From contig CAZQEN010000339.1 in NCBI GenBank assembly GCA_964591605.1, positions 1 through 8,183 on the forward strand: 8,183 bases of DNA, written 5' to 3'. This document shows positions 1-6,534 of the stretch, piece by piece. This DNA comes from CAYLLT01 sp964591605. GTDB taxonomy: Bacteria; Planctomycetota; Phycisphaerae; UBA1845; PWPN01. The notes below the pieces were generated by a model. The model made no database searches and was not told where the DNA came from. It worked only from the letters and a program-made list of their open reading frames with translations. How positions within the stretch are numbered: position 1 is the stretch's first letter; every line of letters begins with the position of its first letter. A program made the translations under genes and the position numbers.

Positions 1-121
1 GCAGGGGTAAAGCTCCCTGGCCAGAGCCAGCGAGTCCCTGGCAACCGACGCGCGCTCTCCGGGCGAAAGACAGGGGCAAAGTCAGGTGGCGCGGGATCAG
101 GAGGCCCCGATAACCATCATG

Positions 122-273
122 CGTCTTTCGGGCGAACGGAGCATGGCCGGCACGTTTATGAAGGGGCCGTCTTCCGGACGAAAGGAGCGTAGCCGGCCCC
201 TTTTTGGAAGGGCGCGTCCTTGGGGTGAAAGGAACGTGGCCGGGCCTTCCTGGAGGGCTCGTCCTTCGGGGAG
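122..273. repeat. Imperfect tandem repeat, unit about 46 bases
   Basis: Three full units and a partial fourth begin at 122, 168, 215 and 260, each opening with a variant of CGTCYTTCGGG. The opening is followed by a GAA-GGA core, then a GTAGCCGGCC-like block, then a purine-rich GAAGGG tail. Spacings are 46, 47 and 45 bases. Because the period drifts and is not a multiple of three, a repetitive protein domain is unlikely. A diverged partial copy of the opening (CCGGGCGAAAG) lies at about 59-69. Function is unknown. A decayed non-coding dispersed repeat is the simplest reading. Confidence 0.7.
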
Positions 274-354
274 TGCCCGCCGTCCAACCAGTGGGAGCCG
301 TCGGGAAGGATTGTCCCAAGGGGGTGTGACTGGGCTCTTTCGCTCTGGTTTGCG

Positions 355-590
355 GTGCTGCGGGGTACATCCAGAGTTCGGCGGCAGGCGAATGGCATGG
401 GTCCCGGCTCTCCGGGACATCCACCATCGCGGATGCAGATTGCCCGTGACCCACTCGCACGGGCAGCGAGTATCCCGGCGCGCCGGGACCCATGCCACCC
501 GAGAGACACGCCCCCGTGTTTCGGATGCACCCGCTGCGGCATGCCGGGCAGGGGCTGCCATCGGGGGGTGCCTGGCGTGCCGGGGCCCCA
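355..590. repeat. REP/BIME-like cluster of palindromes
   Basis: A perfect 16-base inverted repeat sits at 393-408 and 482-497 (TGGCATGGGTCCCGGC and its complement). Each arm overlaps a local palindrome: 401-407 pairs with 412-418 (GTCCCGG/CCGGGAC, 4-base loop), and 473-488 is a perfect 16-base palindrome. Between them is a third hairpin, 441-448 with 458-465 (TGCCCGTG/CACGGGCA). A diverged copy in the same orientation as the second lies at 569-590. Outer arms near 358-371 and 524-535 are also imperfect complements, so the whole block is a nested inverted repeat centred near 446. Alternating orientation of a short palindromic unit is the pattern of REP/BIME elements; a MITE is an alternative. 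No transposase and no clear target duplication is visible. Confidence 0.65.
499..524 (-). terminator. Possible hairpin terminator after the nucleotidase gene
   Basis: A stem of about 8 pairs (503-510 with 515-522, one G-T pair) closes a CCCC loop. An alternative register using 499-502 extends the pairing with a two-base bulge. It lies about 115 bases downstream of the nucleotidase stop and no clean U-tract follows on the minus strand, so intrinsic termination is doubtful. It could simply be part of the surrounding palindromic repeat. Confidence 0.25.
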
Positions 591-639
591 CGCGATAGAC
601 CCCTGGGGGTGCGCCTTTGCGGAGGCGGAGCGCGAGCCG

Positions 640-1704
640 CTATCGCACGCCCACGTGGCGGAGGGCGGAGAGGATGGCATCGTGGAGGTGGGCGTTGGTG
701 GCGACGACGCCGCGGTTGGCCTGGAGGGTGCGTCCGAGGGAGAAGTCGAGAGGGCGGCCGGCGACATCGGTGACGCGACCGCCGGCTTCCTCGACGATGA
801 TCGCGCCGGCGGCGTGGTCCCAGATCTTTTCCTGGTAGTCGGGCCGGGTGGGCAGACGCAGGTAGACGGAGGCGTCGCCGCGGGCGACGGCGGCGTACTT
901 GCACTGGCTGTCCATGCGCACGGGAGAGGTGCTGACCTCCAGGATGGCGGCGACGCGGGCGGCATCGTCGTGGGAGGTGTGGCCTGACTCGACGGATTCA
1001 CAGAAGACCGCCTGCCGGGGATCGCGTGTGCCGGCGACGGCCAGGGCCTGCGGATCGTGAGCGGGGCCAGGGCCGGCGACGGCGCCTGAGGATGGGGCGT
1101 CACCGGGCGGGAACGGAATGATGCGGGCGCCGCCGCCGCACACGGCCACGGCCAGACCACCGGTGCCCGCGGGCGCGCCGGGGGCGGGGAACGGCAGGTT
1201 CGGACATCCGAGGATCCCCAGGAGAATCCGTCCCGAGTCGATGAGCGCGAGGGCGACGGCGTACTGCTCGCCGCGGAGAAAGCCCTTCGTGCCGTCGATG
1301 GGATCGACGGTCCAGAACCGTCCGTGAGCCCCCCCGCCGTGACCGCCGCGGGCGATCAGGTCGAGGAGGGCCGCGTGCGTCGCGATGGGGACGGCGGCCT
1401 GGACGTGCCGGAGCACGCGGCTGCGCAGGTCTGCCTGCGCGGGCTCGGCGAGCTGGGCGGCGTCTTCCTCGGCGACAATCGGATCAGAGGGGAACGCCTG
1501 TGACAGGTGCCAGTTGATGACCGCCTGGGCGGCAAAATCGGCGACGGTGACCGGGGATTTGTCCTTCTTGGCGAGGGATTCGGGCGTGACCATCTCGGCC
1601 CGGACGGCCGCACAGACGCGGCAGGCCGCCCGCACCGCCTGCAGCCCGACCTGCTGCTCCTGCTGGAGGTTCACGTAGGGCAAGGGGCTCTCACCGCAGG
1701 GCAT
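640..1704 (-). CDS. 3'(2'),5'-bisphosphate nucleotidase, HAL2/SAL1 type (inositol monophosphatase superfamily)
   Basis: This 354-residue protein is predicted to hydrolyse 3'-phosphoadenosine 5'-phosphate (PAP), a by-product of sulfate assimilation and sulfotransferases, to AMP in a Mg2+-dependent cytoplasmic reaction. Visible signatures are a KSPVTVADFAAQ block (about 49-60), the metal-binding VAEED (78-82), DPIDGTKGFLRG (134-145, ligands D134 and D137), DSQCKYAAVARGD (265-277) and IWDHAAG (294-300, ligand D296). The spacing, and the 'KYAAVARGDASVYLR' and 'EKIWDHAAGAIIVEEAGG' blocks, fit the eukaryote-like HAL2 family better than bacterial CysQ or SuhB. Two starts are possible: ATG at 1704, overlapping the upstream gene by 14 bases, or GTG at 1674, closer to where family similarity begins. 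Neither has a strong Shine-Dalgarno site. An Ala/Gly/Pro-rich loop at about 172-215 looks longer than usual. It may be cotranscribed with the upstream propeller gene. Confidence 0.92.
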   Translation of the reverse strand: MPCGESPLPYVNLQQEQQVGLQAVRAACRVCAAVRAEMVTPESLAKKDKSPVTVADFAAQAVINWHLSQAFPSDPIVAEEDAAQLAEPAQADLRSRVLRHVQAAVPIATHAALLDLIARGGHGGGAHGRFWTVDPIDGTKGFLRGEQYAVALALIDSGRILLGILGCPNLPFPAPGAPAGTGGLAVAVCGGGARIIPFPPGDAPSSGAVAGPGPAHDPQALAVAGTRDPRQAVFCESVESGHTSHDDAARVAAILEVSTSPVRMDSQCKYAAVARGDASVYLRLPTRPDYQEKIWDHAAGAIIVEEAGGRVTDVAGRPLDFSLGRTLQANRGVVATNAHLHDAILSALRHVGVR

Positions 1705-4700
1705 TGCTGCCGGTGTTGCTGCCGTAGATCAGATACATCTCGCCGGCGTCGATGCGACGCTGACCCGGTTCGAGCGGGTTGACGAAGTCGGCACGGCTCA
1801 CGCCGATGAGGATGTCGGCGAAACCATCGGCGTTCACGTCACCGGCGGCAGAAACACCGTCGATGGGCGCCTCGTCGGCGCTGCCCAGGATGTACGGCGT
1901 GACGAGTACGACGCCGGGCAACTGTGTGGTGCCGACCTGAGAAAGACTCAGCGACGCGTTCACCAGATGCGGGCCACCGAAGATCACATAGGCGACGCCC
2001 TGACGCGTCTGGCCATTGATGGTCATGGTCTCGCCCGGGGCGCTGACCAGCAGATCGTCGATCCCGTCGCCGTTGAAATCACCCACGTTGCTGATCTTCG
2101 CGCCGGCGTTTCCACCCGGCTGGGAGCCGAAGATCTTGCAGCCGGGGAGTTGAGCGGTGGCGACCTGGCTGACGGTGAAAATGTTCTCGCCGGTGAGCTG
2201 GCGTCCGCCGAAGACGATGCCGATGAAGCCCGCGTCGGCGCCGCCCGGGCCATCCGCGAATTGACTCGAGAAGCCGATATCCGGCAGACCATCCTGGTTC
2301 ACGTCGCCGACGATGGTCTGCATCATACCGAACTGGTCGTAGTCGTTGGTTCCTCGAATCTCCATGCGTGGGGGATTGCTCGTGCCCAGATCGTAGCCAC
2401 CGAAATCGCGCCGGCCGAAGATGATGTAGACGATGCCGCCCTTCTGGACGAAGCGGGCGCCGGCGACGCGGCTCGCACCGGGGGCGCCCATCAGAATGTC
2501 GCGACTGCCGTCGAGGTTGTAATCACCGGCTGCGGCCGCATAGCCCAGATGATCTTCGACCTCGGCGCCCATGACCACACTGTAGCCGGGTACAACCAGG
2601 CCTCGGCCCATGATCGCGAAATCTCCGCACACACCCGCACATCCCGAGTAGACGGGGAAGGAGTTGCAGTTGTCGCTGACGAACTTGGTGAAATCCTGCT
2701 GGGTATAAACCTGGACCATACCCTTGCCGCGATTGGACATCGGGGCGGATATCAGGAGCCACGGTCCGAACCGGGGCGAGATATCCACGCGGGTATCGGT
2801 CATGGCAGGCATGGAGTTGACGGTCCGACCGTATTCGTTGTCCGGGATGAAGGAAGTGGGTCGTTTGGTCTGGGTGAAGTCGAAATCATCCAGCCAGGCG
2901 CCTCTCCAGCGAGCACCACTCCACTGGAAGGGAGAACCGTTCGCTCCGGTCTGCTGGCCGACCAAGTTCAGGCTGATGGAGGTGTTCTCAAAGTTATTGT
3001 CACTGCCGACCATCAACGCGTAACCGCCGTCGATGGACGACTGCTGGGTCGCATCGAAATCGTTTGAACACTGGAAACGTTCCGTCGCACCCGGGTTCAC
3101 CACCTCTCGGCCGGTGAACGTGTCATATGACCACATGTCATCGTCATCGTTGCTGCAGCCCACGGAGCAGTCAGGGGCGGTTGACAGGGGGTTGGGCAAT
3201 CCATCGGCGCCGAAGAGAGTATAGCAGCCGTGAAAGACCTCCAGGCCCGTCTCTTCGTCGAAAGAGGGGCAGGCGCAGTCACAGGGATCATCGTCGATGT
3301 AATCGAAGAACTGCTCGACGTAGGGCAAGCCGATGAGAATCTCGGGCCGTCCGTCGGGAGGAGAGGTGAGGTCTCCGACCCGGGCAATCGAGACGATGCC
3401 CTCGGTGCCCGTCAGACCGGGAACGGTGGAGTCTCCAATCCACTGGCAGCCGCCCGGCGGGCCCAGGCCGCCGTACATGGGGAAATAGGTTCCGCGCACA
3501 CTGACGCTCACACTGTTCATGGAGATCTGGCCGGCGAATTTCTGGCCGGGAAGGCCGAACACCATGTGGGCGGTGCCGATATTGCCGGATGTCTGGGCAG
3601 CTCCGCCGGTGCCCGCTCCCCCGCTGACTGTCCCGCCCGCCTCGCCGCCGGGTGCACCGAACTGTGAAACGATGATGAAATCGTCCGCACCATCGCCGTC
3701 GAAGTCGCCCATGTCCACGCCGTTGGTGCCGGTCCGTGAACCGGCGTCAAAGCCCTGGAACCGCGTGCCGCTGATCGTGCGGCCGACCTGGGAAAGATCG
3801 ATAAGGCCCGACCCGAGAGCGGTAATCGAGATGCTTCCCGGAGCGTAACTGCTGACCGGGGCGTTGGTATGATCCCAGATGATGGTGCGCACCCGGTAAG
3901 GGTCGCCCGTGGGTGTCGGAGGATAGAGTCCGACATCGATGGCGAGCGTGAAGTCGGTGGGGCCGCCCGGAAGCGGCACACCGTTGGCATCCCGCAGGGT
4001 CGAATCGGTGCAGTCGTTGTCCTTGAAACAGCCGATCACGATGGCGCCGCTGATGGTCCGAGGCAGACCGCCCAGGCAGATGCTGCTCAGCGTGGTTTCC
4101 GCATCGGCCGCTCGGAGGTCGAGGTCGTTATTGGGATCGTTGTCCAGATCGAGCAGCAGAACGACGTCGGGGATCAGGCCGCCTTCGCCGTCATCACGGT
4201 CTCGCGCACAGAAGGAGATGTCGATCGTATCATTCTGGGACGCCCCCAGATTCGCGTCAGGCAGCGTGGTGATCACGCTCGGAGCCATGTTGCCGGGTAC
4301 GAGCCCCCGGCCGAACAGCAGGATGTTGCCCGTTGCCACGACGAGAAGCTCCGGATTGACGCCATCGTTGACGCGGGCGACGACGCGGTAGCTCGCGGGA
4401 GGCAGGCCGACGCCCTCCGTATCCAGATTGAAGATTGAGACGCCGGAGTCCTCAAGGATGAGCGGGACGATGGTGCGTTCGTTGCCATTGCCGAAATCGC
4501 CGTCGGGGTCCAGCAGGATCTCGATGGCGGCGTTGCTGTCGGGGTCGGTGACGGTCCAGGAGATCTGGATGATGTCGCCCACCTCCCGAGAGATGTCGAA
4601 GGTCGGCGAGGTGAACGTGAAGCTCGGCGGGGTGTTACCCGTGCCGGAGCCGGACCCGGAGCCGGAGCCGGTCGTGTCTGAACCACCCAAGATGGAGGCC

Positions 4701-4816
4701 ACGTCGCGGGGGGTGACCAGGTCAGAGCAACCCTGTCCGGTCATGAGGGGAGTGAGGGCGACGAGGGTCAGAGCCGCGATTGTGCCCCAGCGGGCGACTC
4801 GACGTTCTGCAAGCAT
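1691..4816 (-). CDS. Exported FG-GAP/integrin-alpha-like beta-propeller protein
   Basis: This 1041-residue protein is probably exported. The ATG at 4816 is preferred over upstream in-frame ATGs (5005, 4930) because it begins a signal peptide: RR-containing n-region, hydrophobic stretch at about 10-25, then TGQGC with C30. AGGA also lies 10 bases upstream. C30 could be a lipidation site, but the lipobox is poor. A GSGSGSGTG linker (about 55-65) precedes two Ig/cadherin-like modules with 'TPPSFTFTSP' and 'APSVITTLPD' openings. Seven FG-GAP-like blades follow, near residues 373 (DFDGDGADD), 484 (VGDLTSPPDG), 682 (no calcium loop), 768 (DYNLDGSRD), 840 (DVNQDGLPD), 914 (DFNGDGIDD) and 994 (DVNADGFAD). 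DxDxDGxxD loops usually bind calcium. A Cys/Asp-rich insert sits at about 503-590. No C-terminal anchor or sorting motif is visible. The ligand is unknown; adhesion or surface structure is a guess. Confidence 0.88.
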   Translation of the reverse strand: MLAERRVARWGTIAALTLVALTPLMTGQGCSDLVTPRDVASILGGSDTTGSGSGSGSGTGNTPPSFTFTSPTFDISREVGDIIQISWTVTDPDSNAAIEILLDPDGDFGNGNERTIVPLILEDSGVSIFNLDTEGVGLPPASYRVVARVNDGVNPELLVVATGNILLFGRGLVPGNMAPSVITTLPDANLGASQNDTIDISFCARDRDDGEGGLIPDVVLLLDLDNDPNNDLDLRAADAETTLSSICLGGLPRTISGAIVIGCFKDNDCTDSTLRDANGVPLPGGPTDFTLAIDVGLYPPTPTGDPYRVRTIIWDHTNAPVSSYAPGSISITALGSGLIDLSQVGRTISGTRFQGFDAGSRTGTNGVDMGDFDGDGADDFIIVSQFGAPGGEAGGTVSGGAGTGGAAQTSGNIGTAHMVFGLPGQKFAGQISMNSVSVSVRGTYFPMYGGLGPPGGCQWIGDSTVPGLTGTEGIVSIARVGDLTSPPDGRPEILIGLPYVEQFFDYIDDDPCDCACPSFDEETGLEVFHGCYTLFGADGLPNPLSTAPDCSVGCSNDDDDMWSYDTFTGREVVNPGATERFQCSNDFDATQQSSIDGGYALMVGSDNNFENTSISLNLVGQQTGANGSPFQWSGARWRGAWLDDFDFTQTKRPTSFIPDNEYGRTVNSMPAMTDTRVDISPRFGPWLLISAPMSNRGKGMVQVYTQQDFTKFVSDNCNSFPVYSGCAGVCGDFAIMGRGLVVPGYSVVMGAEVEDHLGYAAAAGDYNLDGSRDILMGAPGASRVAGARFVQKGGIVYIIFGRRDFGGYDLGTSNPPRMEIRGTNDYDQFGMMQTIVGDVNQDGLPDIGFSSQFADGPGGADAGFIGIVFGGRQLTGENIFTVSQVATAQLPGCKIFGSQPGGNAGAKISNVGDFNGDGIDDLLVSAPGETMTINGQTRQGVAYVIFGGPHLVNASLSLSQVGTTQLPGVVLVTPYILGSADEAPIDGVSAAGDVNADGFADILIGVSRADFVNPLEPGQRRIDAGEMYLIYGSNTGSNALR

Positions 4817-5198
4817 GAAAACCAGGTCCTTTGGGGTCTCAGGAGGCCTACGAGGTAGAGGCTCGGTCCGTTCTGACCGACCAGGGGATCGCCTCTTGCC
4901 GCTCCGCGCAAACACCGGAGCCGTCGGCATTTTAGAGAGAGCCCAAGCGTCCGGCAAGCCGGCCGGATGAGCCTGGTTCTGGGGCCGTTTGGGGTGGGTC
5001 GGCAATGCCCTTCAGGGGGGGCGGCGCCGCCGATTCTGGTGCCTGCTTGCGGCGGATCTCGGCCGCCCGTGCGGGTGGGGCGCCTGCACCACAATGGACG
5101 CCGTCGTTTGGTGCCGCAGAATCCGTCACTCGTCCGGATGGGGCGGCGCGAAGGCTTTCAGGAGGGGCTGGACCGGGGCGGACGACCCCGCCTTGTGG
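4817..5198. other. Intergenic region between rpe and the FG-GAP gene
   Basis: These 382 bases hold no supported gene. Short frames on both strands give Arg/Pro-rich translations without family features. The region contains the candidate promoter at 4929-4957 and the AGGA ribosome site at 4827-4830. Just downstream of the rpe stop is a weak hairpin (5174-5178 with 5186-5190, CGGGG/CCCCG, 7-base loop). A second long-loop inverted repeat pairs 5086-5091 (GCACCA) with 5109-5114. Neither is followed by a U-tract, so termination of the rpe transcript here is unproven. Confidence 0.6.
4929..4957 (-). promoter_or_regulatory. Candidate sigma-70 promoter of the FG-GAP gene
   Basis: Read on the minus strand, TTGCCG (4957-4952, four of six matches to TTGACA) is followed by exactly 17 bases and then TAAAAT (4934-4929, five of six to TATAAT). 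Transcription would begin near 4922, giving a leader of about 105 bases before the ATG at 4816. An AT-rich hexamer is uncommon in this GC-rich DNA, which supports the call. It also argues that the in-frame ATGs at 4930 and 5005 are not used. Confidence 0.5.
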
Positions 5199-5939
5199 TC
5201 ATGCGGAGGTCGTGCCGGCTCGGCCGGCTGCCTGCTCTGCCCGGTCCTGGAGCTCGCGCAGGGCCGATGCGGCGTTGGACCGTCCGAAAACTGACGTTCC
5301 GGCGACAAACGTGTCGGCACCCGCGGCGGCGCAGGCCTCGATGGTTTCCGGACTGATCCCCCCGTCGACCTCAAGCCGCTGGTCCGGCCGGAGGAGCGGC
5401 TTGATCCGCCGGATCTTGTCAAGGGAGGAGTGGATGAACTTCTGTCCGCCGAAACCCGGCCAGACGCTCATGACCAGGACCAGATCGACGTCCGGGAGGA
5501 TGGGCTCGATGGCCGTCGCGGGCGTGCCGGGGTTGAGGCTGATGCCGACGTTGGCGCCGAGGGAGCGGATGCGGTCGATGACCCGTCGCGGGTCCGTCGC
5601 GACCTCGATGTGGAACGTGACGTTCTCGCTGCCGGCCTGGATGAACGGCTCGGCGTAGTGGAACGGATCGGTGATCATGAGGTGCGTGTCGAAGTACAGC
5701 TTCGAGATCGGCCGGAGCCGCTCGATGACCGGCACGCCGAAGCTGATGTTCGGCACGAAGTGGCCGTCCATCACATCGAGGTGCAACACCTCCGCCCCCC
5801 CCGCCTCAACCGCCGCCACCTCCTCGCGCAGACGTCCGAAGTCCGCCGCCAGGAGCGACGGGGTGATGCGGAGGCGGGTTTCAGCAAGTCGCCAGCCGAC
5901 ATCATTGTCAGACGCAGGTCGAACGCTAGTTGAGCTCAT
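5199..5939 (-). CDS. rpe: Ribulose-phosphate 3-epimerase
   Basis: The 246-residue enzyme interconverts D-ribulose 5-phosphate and D-xylulose 5-phosphate in the pentose phosphate and Calvin pathways, in the cytoplasm. The TIM-barrel signatures are in order: ITPSLLAADF (25-34), VLHLDVMDGHFVPNISFG (51-68, metal ligands H53 and D55), DTHLMI (84-89, H86), GISLNPGT (132-139), MSVWPGFGGQKF (157-168) and VDGGIS (191-196, D192), ending with VAGTSVFG (212-219). Where most homologues read SVNPGFGGQ, W160 is found. The ATG at 5939 is the only reasonable start, since no in-frame ATG, GTG or TTG lies nearer the conserved core. It gives about 22 extra N-terminal residues and a 14-base overlap with the upstream gene. 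Its translation may therefore depend on that gene, which looks foreign by composition. Confidence 0.95.
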   Translation of the reverse strand: MSSTSVRPASDNDVGWRLAETRLRITPSLLAADFGRLREEVAAVEAGGAEVLHLDVMDGHFVPNISFGVPVIERLRPISKLYFDTHLMITDPFHYAEPFIQAGSENVTFHIEVATDPRRVIDRIRSLGANVGISLNPGTPATAIEPILPDVDLVLVMSVWPGFGGQKFIHSSLDKIRRIKPLLRPDQRLEVDGGISPETIEACAAAGADTFVAGTSVFGRSNAASALRELQDRAEQAAGRAGTTSA

Positions 5940-6534
5940 TTTTGACTCGGCACTGGTGACGGGCTGCGGCGGCCAGGCAGTCCTGGTAAAACGCGCCAAA
6001 CGCAGGGTCCGCAAGCCAGGATCTAATCGTCGATGTTGGTGCTTTCCGCACAAAGTCTGCCAGGAATTCAGTGTAAGTCTGGCCGGGCAGCAGGCGTCGC
6101 TGGATGCGTCGCTTGACGAACCGAGAGCGATCTTTCCGATCCGGCGGGAGTTCTGAGCGCTCAAAGCCACAGACCTGCCCCGCATAAATGGGGTCCAAGG
6201 TGATCCAGTGCTCAACGTCTCGATCGCAGACGCCGCAAACGAGCATTGACTGCCACTCCGCTGGCCACCTATCGTGTTCCTCCTGGCGAACATGTTGCCA
6301 TTTGGACGCGTCTCCGTCCGTCAGACTCACAATCAGGTCCAGTCGGTACTTCTGAAGGCAGGTTTTCAGGATCAGCTTCGCTTCCTTCTTTCGAGTCCAC
6401 GTGCCTCTGCGACGTAGACGCGGCTCATTCTCGAAGTTGACAAGCTGTGCGAAACAGCCGAGCCGATCCCGGAGCCCCTCCAGAAAGCCGATGTCATTGG
6501 GACCCTGACCAATTACCAGCACGACCTCGATCAC
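5926..6534 (-). CDS. TOPRIM-like/DUF4276-like partner protein of the ABC ATPase
   Basis: This 202-residue soluble protein is not firmly recognised. Its GTG start at 6534 overlaps the ATPase stop by four bases (GTGA) and has AAGGAAG 7 bases upstream (6548-6542), so translation is probably coupled. Layout suggests a TOPRIM-like fold: a beta-strand then GQGPND (residues 9-14), a helix, LDLIVSLTDGDA (65-76, D73 and D75), and CDRDVEHWITLD (103-114), which recalls the E-x-W signature of DUF4276 proteins. A basic C-terminal part follows (about 134-202: KDRSRFVKRRIQRR, then FLADFV and SWLADPAFGAFYQDCL). If TOPRIM, the first-motif catalytic Glu is replaced by Gln (Q10). Such proteins are known as nuclease or toxin partners of OLD-like ATPases. 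Composition is lower in GC than rpe and pgk. The functional assignment is inference. Confidence 0.6.
   Translation of the reverse strand: MIEVVLVIGQGPNDIGFLEGLRDRLGCFAQLVNFENEPRLRRRGTWTRKKEAKLILKTCLQKYRLDLIVSLTDGDASKWQHVRQEEHDRWPAEWQSMLVCGVCDRDVEHWITLDPIYAGQVCGFERSELPPDRKDRSRFVKRRIQRRLLPGQTYTEFLADFVRKAPTSTIRSWLADPAFGAFYQDCLAAAARHQCRVKNELN

Larger units (their letters stand above)
1..639. other. Non-coding, repeat-rich intergenic region
   Basis: No convincing gene is seen in these 639 bases. Open frames exist on both strands, but their translations are low-complexity Arg/Pro/Gly/Ser-rich strings that match no family and arise from GC-rich DNA. The region instead holds a tandem repeat (122-273) and a cluster of palindromes (355-590), described separately. 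It lies downstream of the nucleotidase gene, whose TAG stop is at 640-642. Positions 2-21 and 71-90 also share an imperfect direct repeat (about 14 of 20 bases), which is weak. A gene entering from the left edge cannot be excluded, but I see no sign of one. Confidence 0.7.

Noticed and set aside
122..273. CRISPR array
   Set aside because: The units are contiguous and diverged, with no conserved repeat/spacer alternation, and no cas genes are present.
86..598. Overlapping long open frames on both strands, e.g. a 170-residue plus-strand and a 164-residue minus-strand frame
   Set aside because: The translations are Arg/Pro/Gly-rich with no family signature, they sit on repeats and palindromes, and long open frames are expected by chance at this GC content.
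156..1160. 334-residue minus-strand frame running across the nucleotidase gene
   Set aside because: It is the out-of-frame shadow of a clearly recognised HAL2-type enzyme, and its translation is Pro/Ser/Thr/Arg-rich.
1967..3067. 366-residue plus-strand frame antisense to the FG-GAP gene
   Set aside because: It is the complementary shadow of repeated Asp/Gly codons, and the minus-strand frame has clear domains and a signal peptide.
4817..5005. N-terminal extension of the FG-GAP protein to an ATG at 5005
   Set aside because: It would bury the signal peptide 63 residues inside, and the candidate promoter lies inside this stretch, whereas ATG 4816 has AGGA upstream.
5174..5190. Intrinsic terminator after rpe
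   Set aside because: The stem is only five pairs and lacks a U-tract, so it was mentioned in the intergenic entry but not called.
5940..6293. N-terminal extension of ribulose-phosphate epimerase by 118 residues
   Set aside because: It overlaps the coding sequence of the upstream TOPRIM-like gene in another frame and matches nothing in the epimerase family.
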